This document shows positions 1-6,646 of a stretch of 16,844 nt of DNA, piece by piece. The notes under the pieces are model-generated. The model made no database searches and was not told the DNA's origin. It was given only the letters and a program-made list of their open reading frames with translations. The stretch's first letter is position 1, and every line of letters starts with the position of its first letter. Source of the DNA: SICV01 sp964372375. GTDB lineage: Archaea > Nanobdellota > Nanobdellia > Pacearchaeales > GW2011-AR1. Location of the stretch: positions 1 through 16,844 of the forward strand of contig CAYJQF010000014.1 in the NCBI GenBank assembly GCA_964372375.1, given 5' to 3'. The position numbers were made by a program, and so were the translations under genes.

Positions 1-176
1 AAATCTACGAGGCAGAAGACCTTGGCTTTTCACAGCCTGAAATTGCAGAATTATACGAATTGCCAGAAGCACTTGTCCAGTATGCACAAACACAGAGAGC
101 CAGCATTGAGCCAGTCATTCGTACAGCCCTCCAGAAACTCCACCCAGAAAGAAATAGTGCTAGACCTTCTCTCTAG
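1..176 (+). CDS. C-terminal fragment of an unknown protein with an HTH-like segment
   Basis: An open frame enters from the left edge (first full codon at base 3) and ends at TAG 174-176, giving 58 visible residues. The visible part is acidic then basic and contains FSQPEIAELYELPEALV. This has the spacing of a helix-turn-helix (helix, turn at LYELP, second helix), as in many small DNA-binding or sigma-like proteins. No start is in the window, so the family cannot be named. The next gene starts about 58 bases downstream with its own TATA-like sequences, so the two need not be co-transcribed. It could be a chance HTH-like resemblance. Confidence 0.55.
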   Translation, partial: IYEAEDLGFSQPEIAELYELPEALVQYAQTQRASIEPVIRTALQKLHPERNSARPSL

Positions 177-233
177 TTTCTGCTTTGCAATTATATCATA
201 ATAAAAAAGCAACAAAAATCGATACATTTTAAA

Positions 234-1469
234 ATGCTTGCCTTTTCACACACAGGCATGAACCTAGTATATGAAGCAAAGCAAAGAGAATGCGAAAACA
301 AGCAGCTTGAAATGCTCTTGCCTGCATTGAATACTGATCCTAAGTTAGCTTGTTTGCTAATACTAAGGAGCGACCAACCGCAAACCAGTTGGCAGCTCTG
401 GAAAACACTGCGTGATAAACTTGGCGAGACGCCTCATCTTCCCAAAATAAATTCACTTGAAGTCGCGTGCAGGGATTGCTTTACTCAAGCAGGCATTGTT
501 AAGAAAACAGAGAGTGAACAGGCATATGCGCTTACAGAAACGGGAGAAAGGTATGCCCAGCCGCTGGCAGCATATTTTACCGATTATCTTTTTAGAATAA
601 GAGAAAGTGCGTACTCTCTATTAGGATTTAGCTCGTCAAAAGGAGCTACACAAGCTCCTTTCACTCGTTTTCTCCTGTTAGAAGCATTGGCCGGGCATGA
701 AAGTGCAACTGAAAAGCAGCTTGCGCAAGAAATGGATATTGCTCCGGTAACACTGTTGAAAAACCTCAAAGCTCTTGCACTACATAGTTATCTAGATTTT
801 TCTTCAGTTGGAAGGAATGGCGAGCGCGCCTATATCTATTTCCATACAGCATCATCAGCTCAGCTGCCTAAAGTAAAAGAAGTAGATGATGAAACCGTAA
901 AAGACATATACAGGATATTAAAACAGAATGGCTCTTCTGATAAAACACGCATTGCAAAAAGATTAAAGAGAAAAAATGCGCGTGTTGGCATAGTTTTGAA
1001 AGCTTTGCGGGAAGCAGGGCACGCAGCACTCTCTAAAGATTCGTGGGCGGCAAGAGGCTGCAGCTCCAAGATAATTCCCTTCGAAAAAACAGGTCAATTT
1101 GTAAATGAAGTAGCAATTCCATTTAGAAATGCCTTAAATGACGGATACTGGCTTGCACGAATGAGAAAGGAATACCTTGTGCCTTTGCAAGATTCGAATG
1201 AGTTTTTTAGAGAATGGGTTTCTAGCGGGCTTGCAAGCTATGCACAAGCATCAGGCCATAAAAGTAAGAAGAAGCCTGAAGAAGCGCTTACCGTAATCCG
1301 AGCACATATGGGAAAACAACCTCAATGGACAAAAGGGGATGTCGCCAGAGCCCTAAAAATGAGTGAGAGTAGGACATCGGCTCTTATGCAGATGCTTATT
1401 GCGAAGGGGGAGATTACTGCTGGTTTTAATGGAGATGCCCAACGAGTCTATGCCTGGAAACAAGTGTAA
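234..1469 (+). CDS. multi-winged-helix archaeal DNA-binding protein
   Basis: A 411-aa soluble protein with no membrane segment. I see four segments that read like winged-helix domains: about residues 20-110 (ending in a YALTETGERYAQPL wing, as in many archaeal wHTH proteins), 140-205 (LAQEMDIAPVTLLKNLKALA recognition helix, then a YIYFH strand), 220-290 (IAKRLKRKNARVGIVLKALREAG) and 345-410 (DVARALKMSESRTSALMQMLIAKGEI, then RVYAWK). The inferred role is transcription regulation or another DNA-binding function; no precise family is recognised. The start is uncertain. ATG 234 gives the full frame, but ATG 258 (MNLVYEAK) lies 27 nt after a TTTTAAAA element at 227-234 and would suit a leaderless mRNA. 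The gene converges with zwf, leaving 15 bases between them, and is followed by a six-T run. Confidence 0.7.
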   Translation: MLAFSHTGMNLVYEAKQRECENKQLEMLLPALNTDPKLACLLILRSDQPQTSWQLWKTLRDKLGETPHLPKINSLEVACRDCFTQAGIVKKTESEQAYALTETGERYAQPLAAYFTDYLFRIRESAYSLLGFSSSKGATQAPFTRFLLLEALAGHESATEKQLAQEMDIAPVTLLKNLKALALHSYLDFSSVGRNGERAYIYFHTASSAQLPKVKEVDDETVKDIYRILKQNGSSDKTRIAKRLKRKNARVGIVLKALREAGHAALSKDSWAARGCSSKIIPFEKTGQFVNEVAIPFRNALNDGYWLARMRKEYLVPLQDSNEFFREWVSSGLASYAQASGHKSKKKPEEALTVIRAHMGKQPQWTKGDVARALKMSESRTSALMQMLIAKGEITAGFNGDAQRVYAWKQV

Positions 1470-1484
1470 ATTTGCTGTTTATAG

Positions 1485-2636
1485 TTATATTTTTTCAGGA
1501 TTAGTGCCTTCCCTATAGAGTATAAAAGGTATCTTTGATTTCATCTGCTCTAACTGGTCAATTAATTTCCACGCCGCCTGCACCTCGTCAAATCTTGTAA
1601 ATAATGCATGTTCTCCTTTCATAACTGCTTCTATTAGTGTAGCATACTCATCCTGCTTGGAAGTTATCGGAATAGTTTCTTGCTTGCCATCTTTGAAGGT
1701 AAGGATGATGCAGGTTCTTTTTTCTGGCAGGTTCTTTCCCGTACGAATACTGATTTCCACTCCTTGCCATCGTTCCTGCTTTGATACAAGAGCAATGCGC
1801 GCAAATGTTTCTGTTTTTGAGTGAGCAATGCCCTGTTTCTTAGCTTCTTCCTGATACGAAGCATACTGTCCAAGCACCTGTTCCTGTGCCAGCAGGACTT
1901 GTAAATTTTCTAACGCATAGACTTGCGCTGCATGCACTGCCTTATTCTTCTGCTTATTAGGAATTTCCATTAACACTAAAGAGAGTACCTGCAGCAAATG
2001 ATTTTGCACCATATCTTTCAACGCTCCAGCGCTGTCATAATAAGAAACGCGAGTGCCTACTCCTTCTGACTCATCCGCAATAATTTCGATTTGAGCAAGA
2101 TGCTTGTTGTTTAATAAAGATTCAAAGGAAGTATCAGTAAATCTTCTTTTTACAAAATCTTGCACACTGTCCTTTGCACGATAATGGTCAATCCTAAAAA
2201 TCTGTTCTTCCGAAAAGACTTTTTGTGTCTCTTTATTAAGTTGCTCCGAAGACTGCTCATCAAAACCAAAGGGTTTTTCAAATATTACGCGAGAAAAACC
2301 TTTTGTTTTATGGAGCTTATAGTGGGCAATGCTTTGCAAGATGGAATGAAAGAACTCATGCGATGTAGCAAGATAGAAAATACGGTTTTCATACCGCTCC
2401 AAAGCGCTTTGCAGAAGAGCAAAGCTCTCCGAATTACTAATATCTGCTTGAATATACGTAAGAGGAAGTTCCTTGCTGACATCAGCAAACACTCGATACT
2501 GTTCGGTCGTGAATGCCCTTCTGCCGATCGCAAGTACTTGGAACTGCTGCTTCTTGGACAACGTAGCCAAAGCAGGCAGCAATTTTCTTCTCGCTAAGTC
2601 ACCAGTAGCGCCAAACAAGATAAGTGCAGTTATCAT
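1485..2636 (-). CDS. zwf: glucose-6-phosphate 1-dehydrogenase, short form
   Basis: This enzyme oxidises glucose 6-phosphate to 6-phosphogluconolactone with NAD(P)+, the first step of the oxidative pentose phosphate pathway, in the cytosol. Counting from ATG 2636, I see the Rossmann dinucleotide-binding motif GATGDLARRK (9-18), EKPFG (120-124), the family signature RIDHYRAKDSVQDF from 148 with its Asp-His pair (D150, H151), and DMVQNH with the catalytic-type H213. The frame is open to an upstream ATG at 2678. ATG 2636 is preferred because the fold begins at once and a TATA box is centred 25 nt upstream, as for a leaderless mRNA. At 383 aa it is about 100 residues shorter than typical enzymes (about 490), with a reduced C-terminal domain. 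It diverges from an unknown gene and lies near transketolase and 6-phosphogluconolactonase. The identification is firm; cofactor preference is not known. Confidence 0.95.
   Translation of the reverse strand: MITALILFGATGDLARRKLLPALATLSKKQQFQVLAIGRRAFTTEQYRVFADVSKELPLTYIQADISNSESFALLQSALERYENRIFYLATSHEFFHSILQSIAHYKLHKTKGFSRVIFEKPFGFDEQSSEQLNKETQKVFSEEQIFRIDHYRAKDSVQDFVKRRFTDTSFESLLNNKHLAQIEIIADESEGVGTRVSYYDSAGALKDMVQNHLLQVLSLVLMEIPNKQKNKAVHAAQVYALENLQVLLAQEQVLGQYASYQEEAKKQGIAHSKTETFARIALVSKQERWQGVEISIRTGKNLPEKRTCIILTFKDGKQETIPITSKQDEYATLIEAVMKGEHALFTRFDEVQAAWKLIDQLEQMKSKIPFILYREGTNPEKI
1490..1495 (+). terminator. T-run terminator of the winged-helix gene
   Basis: Six consecutive T follow TATAGTTATA about 20 nt after the stop of the + strand winged-helix gene, overlapping the 3' end of zwf. 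Archaeal RNA polymerase terminates at U-tracts without needing a strong hairpin. No good stem is seen upstream. Confidence 0.4.
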
Positions 2637-2657
2637 GAAGAGCACAGAACGAAGGGG

Positions 2658-2666
2658 ATTATAAAG
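2658..2666 (-). promoter_or_regulatory. TATA box of zwf
   Basis: The minus strand reads CTTTATAAT, centred near 2661 and 25 nt before the ATG at 2636. This is the usual archaeal distance from TATA box to transcription start, so the mRNA is probably leaderless. It supports the internal start over the ATG at 2678. Confidence 0.6.
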
Positions 2667-2680
2667 ATAGCGCACCATAA

Positions 2681-2690
2681 TACATAAAAA
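2681..2690 (+). promoter_or_regulatory. TATA box of the unknown gene at 2711
   Basis: TACATAAAAA is centred about 26 nt before ATG 2711, consistent with a leaderless transcript. It lies back to back with the zwf TATA box, 20 bp apart, so the two promoters probably influence each other. Confidence 0.5.
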
Positions 2691-2710
2691 CCAACGTACG
2701 AGCTTGTAGC

Positions 2711-3235
2711 ATGCAACACATTGAAGGCTATGTATTCAAAGCACAGCTTGCAAGGAGCGAACCTCTTTTTGGGAGCCCTTTAAATGTAGATAGAGCACAA
2801 AGAGATTATGGCAATATGGAATCCAAAGCAATGCTCCCATACGCTGATGAGAAAACAATGAAGCAAGGAGCTTGGAGGTTTATACAACAAAAAAGTGAGC
2901 GTGTGAGCGTAGTTCCCGTATATATAACCTTGGATATTGCGGACGATGTGCGAGAAGCATCCAGGGTATTTGCTAAAAAATCAGACCTCATAGTAGTAGC
3001 ATGGAATTCTGATTGTAATGAGCACTGGTTTATCGGCCCGTGGGTGCGCGGGAAGCCCGATACATGGAAATCAGTGCCAGGAGCACGATTGAAAGATAAT
3101 GGCTGGACTCCCTTCACGCCTTCAAAAGAACGTTCGGCTTTTGAGCGGGCACATTACGCTGCGTCAGAAGTAGCGCGACAAGGGCAAATGAACGTGCGCT
3201 TTGCTCATCTGGATCTCCGCAACTTAATGAGTTAA
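2711..3235 (+). CDS. unknown soluble protein in the pentose phosphate island
   Basis: A 174-aa protein that I do not recognise. It has no signal peptide or membrane span. It is rich in Trp and aromatic residues in its middle and C-terminal parts (AWNSDCNEHWFIGPWVRGKPDTW), which suggests a compact globular fold. The segment around 60-80 (SERVSVVPVYITLDIADDVREASRVFAKKSDLIVVAW) reads as alternating strands and helices. The start at ATG 2711 is supported by a TATA box 26 nt upstream. It diverges from zwf and converges with the AbrB-type gene, overlapping the end of that gene by 4 bases. Its place between zwf and tkt hints at sugar-phosphate metabolism, but this is only an association. Codon use looks like the neighbours and the frame is clearly coding. 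Confidence 0.65.
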   Translation: MQHIEGYVFKAQLARSEPLFGSPLNVDRAQRDYGNMESKAMLPYADEKTMKQGAWRFIQQKSERVSVVPVYITLDIADDVREASRVFAKKSDLIVVAWNSDCNEHWFIGPWVRGKPDTWKSVPGARLKDNGWTPFTPSKERSAFERAHYAASEVARQGQMNVRFAHLDLRNLMS

Positions 3236-3492
3236 TGAATGTAACTTCTTTGGTGAGAAGAGGCATCAGGAGAAGGGTGCTTCACTTCTATTTCCTTGCT
3301 CACCTGAGTGATATGCGCAAGCGCCTTGCTCGCGTCTGTATTCCAAGGGGAAGGCACTTTTTTGAGAATAATAAGCTCTTCATGCTCAAAAATAGCCAAG
3401 CATTCCCCTTCTTCCAAGCTTGCTTTTTCACGAATACGCTGAGGAATGACGATTTGTCCTTTGCTGCTGACTTTTGTAAGATCCAAATACAT
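3232..3492 (-). CDS. AbrB/SpoVT-type swapped-hairpin DNA-binding protein
   Basis: An 86-aa protein whose first 45 residues fit the SpoVT-AbrB domain: TKVSSKGQIVIPQRIREKASLEEGE..., then a hydrophobic strand ending LIILKK. This domain forms a dimeric swapped-hairpin barrel that binds DNA, in antitoxins (MazE, VapB type) and in stand-alone regulators. Residues 50-86 form a polar tail. No adjacent toxin gene is seen, so a stand-alone transcription regulator is more likely. A perfect 21-bp palindrome sits between its TATA box and its start, which points to autoregulation. The divergent transketolase operon shares the same 86-bp intergenic region and may be a second target. The start at 3492 lies 26 nt from the TATA centre, so the mRNA is probably leaderless. 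Confidence 0.85.
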   Translation of the reverse strand: MYLDLTKVSSKGQIVIPQRIREKASLEEGECLAIFEHEELIILKKVPSPWNTDASKALAHITQVSKEIEVKHPSPDASSHQRSYIH

Positions 3493-3496
3493 ACTG

Positions 3497-3517
3497 ATAG
3501 TAAGATAATCTTACTAT
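3497..3517. promoter_or_regulatory. perfect 21-bp palindromic operator
   Basis: Two 10-bp arms, ATAGTAAGAT and ATCTTACTAT, are exact reverse complements around one central base. The site starts 5 nt before the AbrB-type gene's start codon and overlaps its TATA box (3514-3521 on the minus strand). A dimeric swapped-hairpin protein bound there would block core promoter assembly. The role is inferred from position and symmetry. Confidence 0.65.
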
Positions 3518-3521
3518 ATAA
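3514..3521 (-). promoter_or_regulatory. TATA box of the AbrB-type gene
   Basis: The minus strand reads TTATATAG, centred 26 nt before the start codon at 3492. It overlaps the outer end of the palindrome. Confidence 0.6.
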
Positions 3522-3545
3522 GCTTTTCCCTACGCATAAGAGAAA

Positions 3546-3554
3546 CTATAAATA
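3546..3554 (+). promoter_or_regulatory. TATA box of the tkt-pgl operon
   Basis: CTATAAATA is a strong archaeal TATA element centred about 29 nt before ATG 3579. It leaves a leader of only a few bases. The palindromic operator lies 29 bp upstream of it, a position suited to an effect on this promoter as well. Confidence 0.6.
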
Positions 3555-3578
3555 GCACGCTCTCTTAGAAAAGCTAAA

Positions 3579-5462
3579 ATGGCTACGTTGAAGCAGTTGC
3601 ACGAAATTGCCTCGGTATTGCGCAGAGATGTACTGGCCATGACCACAAAAGCAGGTTCAGGCCATCTTACTTCATGTCTTTCTGCGGCAGAAATTCTCGC
3701 CTGCTTGTTCTTTCATGAAATGAAGTATGATATAAAGGACGCCGCAAACCCAGATAATGATGAATTCATTCTCAGTAAAGGTCATGCAGCACCGCTCTGG
3801 TATGCTGCCTTATATCATGCAGGATGCATTAAAGAAGAGTTGTTAGGTTTTGGCACTGAGGAAAGCCTTTTGGAAGGCCATCCGTTTCCCCACCTTCCTT
3901 GGATCAAAGCAGCAATAGGTAGTCCCGGACAAGGCCTCTCAATAGGACTTGGCATGGCTTTAGCAGGAAAGATGCAAAACAGGCAATTCAGAACCTATGT
4001 GCTGTTAGGAGACAGCGAAAGTGCAGAAGGCCAAGTCTATGAGGCAGCGCAGCTCGCTGCGCACTATAAAGTAAACCATCTCTGCGCCATTATAGACATA
4101 AATCGCCTTGGTCAGCAAACAGAAACGATGCTTGCCTGGAATATGAAAGAATATAAGAAACGCTGGGAGGGTCTCGGCTGGTCAGTCATAAGTGTGAATG
4201 GCCATGACAATAAGCAGCTTAGTGCGGCGTTTGCTCAAGCACGGAAAGCAACAACACCGGTGGTTATTCTCGCACAAACAATAAAAGGTAAAGGAATCTC
4301 ATTTCTAGAGAACCAAGAAGGCTGGCATGGCCGTGCATTGAATGATGCACAAGCAACACAAGCTATGCTTGAACTGCCCAAAGCACGGATGCCTCTACTA
4401 AAAATAAGTAAACCGCGCAAACTAAGCAGCAAAGAACAGAAACGTCCTCCCGTACCGCACACTCCTTACGGCATTACTGAATTAGTTTCAACACGAGAAG
4501 CGTATGGAAAGGCACTCACCCGCTGTGTTGCAGAAAATGCAAAACTCCTTGTATTAGATGCCGAACATACTATCAGTACGAGCACCGAACTCGTAAAGAA
4601 AACGCATCCAGCACAATACATTGAATGCTATCATGCAGAACAAAATATGGTCAGTATGGCTCTAGGCTTAGCAATAAAAGGATATACTATCTGCGCCACA
4701 ACCCCTGCCGTATATACTACCAAAGCACACGATCAGCTTCGTATAGCTGCATGGTCAAAAGCAACGATGGTGCTTGCTGGTACGCATGCAGGAGTCTCGT
4801 CTGGTGAAGATGGCCAGCGGGGACTTGAAGATATTTCTCTCTTCAGGGCGTTGCCTCATGTCGCTGTCGTGTATCCTGCTGATGCCGTTGCAACCGAAAA
4901 ACTGCTTCTGAGAGCAGTACAGAATCAAAGTGTTACTTATATAAGACTCGCGAAACCAAAGACCCCTCTCCTTTACGCATACACGGAAGAGTTCCCCCTC
5001 GGTGATTTCAAAGTCCTCGAAGCATCAGTACAGGATAAGGCAGTCATTGTGGGCGCAGGTAGTACTGTGCATGAAGCAATGAAGGCACATACAGCACTCA
5101 AGAAACTAAGAATTACTACGGCGGTAATAGATTTGTACTCTCTCAAACCATTCAACAAAGAAAAGTTTAGTGCCTTTGTAAAAGAGCATGGTAATAAGGT
5201 TGTAGTGGTAGAAGATCACTATCCTGAAGGAGGTATCGGCGAAATGCTTGCTGCAGCTCTCGCACATACAGAAAGTAAACTACAGCTGCTCGCCGTTTCA
5301 AAAATTCCTCGCGCAGCATCTAAGGAGCGAGCACTTGAATATGCAGGTATTAATGCCCAGGCAATACTGCAAGCAGTACATACCATGCTTGAGTCACCGC
5401 CAGTTACAGAACCTCCACAAAAAGCAGTAAGTAAAAAAGCAAAGCGTAAGAAGAAGCGATAG
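3579..5462 (+). CDS. tkt: transketolase, full-length, animal-like short form
   Basis: This thiamine-diphosphate enzyme moves two-carbon ketol units between sugar phosphates in the non-oxidative pentose phosphate pathway. The 627-aa chain carries both halves, whereas many archaea split transketolase into two genes. Visible motifs are GSGH (H29), SKGHA (H69), GSPGQGLS (114-121), the ThDP/metal motif GDSES...DINRLGQ (144-179), WHG (H250), AEQNM with the catalytic Glu at about E354, and GTHAGVSSGEDG (401-412). DINRLGQ, the linker length and AEQNMVS resemble human TKT (about 620 aa) more than the roughly 660-aa E. coli TktA type. The second Gly of the usual GDG motif is Ser (S146), a mild oddity. 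The tail KAVSKKAKRKKKR is very basic and outside the catalytic fold. It is the first gene of an operon, with pgl starting 1 base after its stop. Confidence 0.93.
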   Translation: MATLKQLHEIASVLRRDVLAMTTKAGSGHLTSCLSAAEILACLFFHEMKYDIKDAANPDNDEFILSKGHAAPLWYAALYHAGCIKEELLGFGTEESLLEGHPFPHLPWIKAAIGSPGQGLSIGLGMALAGKMQNRQFRTYVLLGDSESAEGQVYEAAQLAAHYKVNHLCAIIDINRLGQQTETMLAWNMKEYKKRWEGLGWSVISVNGHDNKQLSAAFAQARKATTPVVILAQTIKGKGISFLENQEGWHGRALNDAQATQAMLELPKARMPLLKISKPRKLSSKEQKRPPVPHTPYGITELVSTREAYGKALTRCVAENAKLLVLDAEHTISTSTELVKKTHPAQYIECYHAEQNMVSMALGLAIKGYTICATTPAVYTTKAHDQLRIAAWSKATMVLAGTHAGVSSGEDGQRGLEDISLFRALPHVAVVYPADAVATEKLLLRAVQNQSVTYIRLAKPKTPLLYAYTEEFPLGDFKVLEASVQDKAVIVGAGSTVHEAMKAHTALKKLRITTAVIDLYSLKPFNKEKFSAFVKEHGNKVVVVEDHYPEGGIGEMLAAALAHTESKLQLLAVSKIPRAASKERALEYAGINAQAILQAVHTMLESPPVTEPPQKAVSKKAKRKKKR

Positions 5463-5463
5463 C

Positions 5464-6141
5464 ATGAAACTTGTCCAAGGACCGCGGCATGAGCTCGAAC
5501 GGATTGCTGCTGATACGATAGCGGCAGCAATTTCTCTTCTGCTCAAAAAGAAGAAACAGGTCGTGCTCGGGGTGCCGGGAGGGCGCTCAGTCTCCGGCAT
5601 TTTCTCTCTCTTAAATAAAAAACCGTTAGAGTGGGAACGCATTCATCTTTTTTTGGTAGATGAGCATGCTGTTCCTATCGGCCAAGAGAACAACTATACG
5701 CTCGTACGAAAACAGTTTCCTGATAAACAAGTACATCCTCTGCTGGTTACTTCCAACATAGAACATGATAGAGCAGCGTATCAAGCTGAACTAGCAGCGT
5801 ATGGCGCCGCGTTTGATATTATTCTTTTAAGTGCAGGAGAAGACGGCCACGTTGCCTCGCTTTTCCCTGAGCACCCTGCATTGCAGGACAAAGAGAATTT
5901 TATTCTCATACACCATGCACCAAAACCTCCTGAAACAAGAATATCTGCATCGCTTCCGCTGCTGCAGAATGCACACGCCGCCATTCTCCTCTTCTTTGGT
6001 CAAGAAAAACAGCAGGCTCTAGAAAACTTTACAAATACCTCGATAAGCATGCGTTTCTGCCCCGCAAAGCTCGTGCTGCAGATTCCCAGAACATTAGTAA
6101 TCACAGATGCAGCGTTGGTTACGCACGCACTGCCTTCTTAA
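5464..6141 (+). CDS. pgl: 6-phosphogluconolactonase (DevB/SOL type)
   Basis: This enzyme hydrolyses 6-phosphogluconolactone, the product of Zwf, to 6-phosphogluconate. The 225-aa length is right for the family. Motifs seen are GVPGGRS (36-42, phosphate loop), LVDEHAVPIGQENNY (64-78, equivalent to the usual DER...NY segment, with His in place of Arg at residue 68) and the signature GEDGHVASLFP (125-135) with catalytic-type H129. Its ATG begins 1 base after the transketolase stop, so the two are co-transcribed and probably coupled in translation. With zwf nearby, both oxidative steps up to 6-phosphogluconate are present. The next enzyme, 6-phosphogluconate dehydrogenase, is not in this window. 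Confidence 0.93.
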   Translation: MKLVQGPRHELERIAADTIAAAISLLLKKKKQVVLGVPGGRSVSGIFSLLNKKPLEWERIHLFLVDEHAVPIGQENNYTLVRKQFPDKQVHPLLVTSNIEHDRAAYQAELAAYGAAFDIILLSAGEDGHVASLFPEHPALQDKENFILIHHAPKPPETRISASLPLLQNAHAAILLFFGQEKQQALENFTNTSISMRFCPAKLVLQIPRTLVITDAALVTHALPS

Positions 6142-6174
6142 GAGCAGTACTGAATCCCGTGCGACAGAGAATAC

Positions 6175-6193
6175 TAAAAATAAAAAAATAAAA
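6175..6193 (-). terminator. T-rich terminator of the RRM gene
   Basis: The minus strand downstream of the RRM stop reads as an almost unbroken T-tract interrupted by single A residues (TTTTATTTTTTTATTTTT). This is a typical archaeal U-tract terminator. It starts about 10 nt after the stop codon. Confidence 0.55.
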
Positions 6194-6202
6194 GCTAAGA
6201 GT

Positions 6203-6523
6203 TTACCACTCTTCGCGTCGATTAAATCGTCGGCCGCCGCCACCGCCTTCTCGGCGCTGTGGTCGCTGACCGGGCTCAAATGGTTTTGCTTCATTAATGG
6301 TCAAAGCGCGGCCTTGTATACTCGTACCATTGAGAGCTGCAATTGCTTTTTCAGCTTGTGCATCATCAGCAACGGTTACAAAGCCAAATCCTTTTGATCT
6401 GCCAGAAAACTTGTCACGAATAATTACTACTTCGGTCAATTCGCCATAGCCTTCAAAGACTTTGCGCAAATCGGCATCAGTTGCATTAAACGGCAAGTTA
6501 CCAACGAACAATTTCTTACTCAT
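6203..6523 (-). CDS. small RRM RNA-binding protein with Gly/Arg-rich tail
   Basis: A 106-aa protein made of one RNA recognition motif plus a short tail. RNP2 is LFVGNL (5-10) and RNP1 is KGFGFVTV (44-51), with the aromatic residues that stack on single-stranded RNA. Residues 85-106 are Gly/Arg-rich (REGGGGGRR). This layout matches cyanobacterial Rbp proteins and plant glycine-rich RNA-binding proteins, which act as RNA chaperones, often in cold or stress response. RRMs are common in bacteria and eukaryotes but scarce in archaea outside DPANN-like groups. It has a strong Shine-Dalgarno sequence while most neighbours seem leaderless, so a real 5' UTR is likely. It is monocistronic. Confidence 0.92.
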   Translation of the reverse strand: MSKKLFVGNLPFNATDADLRKVFEGYGELTEVVIIRDKFSGRSKGFGFVTVADDAQAEKAIAALNGTSIQGRALTINEAKPFEPGQRPQRREGGGGGRRFNRREEW

Positions 6524-6528
6524 CCTGT

Positions 6529-6535
6529 CCTCCTT
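6529..6535 (-). promoter_or_regulatory. strong Shine-Dalgarno sequence of the RRM gene
   Basis: The minus strand reads AAGGAGG, separated by 5 nt (GACAG) from ATG 6523. It is one of few clear ribosome binding sites in the window and fixes the start. No convincing TATA box is seen at a leaderless distance. Confidence 0.75.
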
Positions 6536-6618
6536 ACACGTACATTCATTTAGTTCTTCACGGCCAGAATTAGCTTGGAGGCTACTCAGGTCGGACGTGT
6601 TTTGGTAGAAAACAAGGG

Positions 6619-6625
6619 TTATAAA
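6619..6625 (+). promoter_or_regulatory. TATA box of the peptidase-methyltransferase operon
   Basis: TTATAAA is centred near 6622, 25 nt before GTG 6647. It argues for GTG 6647 as the leaderless start rather than the TTG at 6575 that lies upstream of this promoter. Confidence 0.5.
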
Positions 6626-6646
6626 GCTATCTATGATATCTATTCT

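Noticed and set aside
2160..2597. 145-aa open frame opposite zwf
   Set aside because: It lies fully antisense to a firmly identified enzyme, has no promoter or family features, and is a shadow frame.
3232..3492. AbrB-type protein as antitoxin of a VapB/MazE pair
   Set aside because: No PIN or MazF-like toxin gene is adjacent; neighbours are metabolic genes.
6575..6646. TTG-started N-terminal extension of the C39-like peptidase
   Set aside because: The added 24 residues are not conserved-looking, and a TATA box lies inside them at the leaderless distance from GTG 6647.
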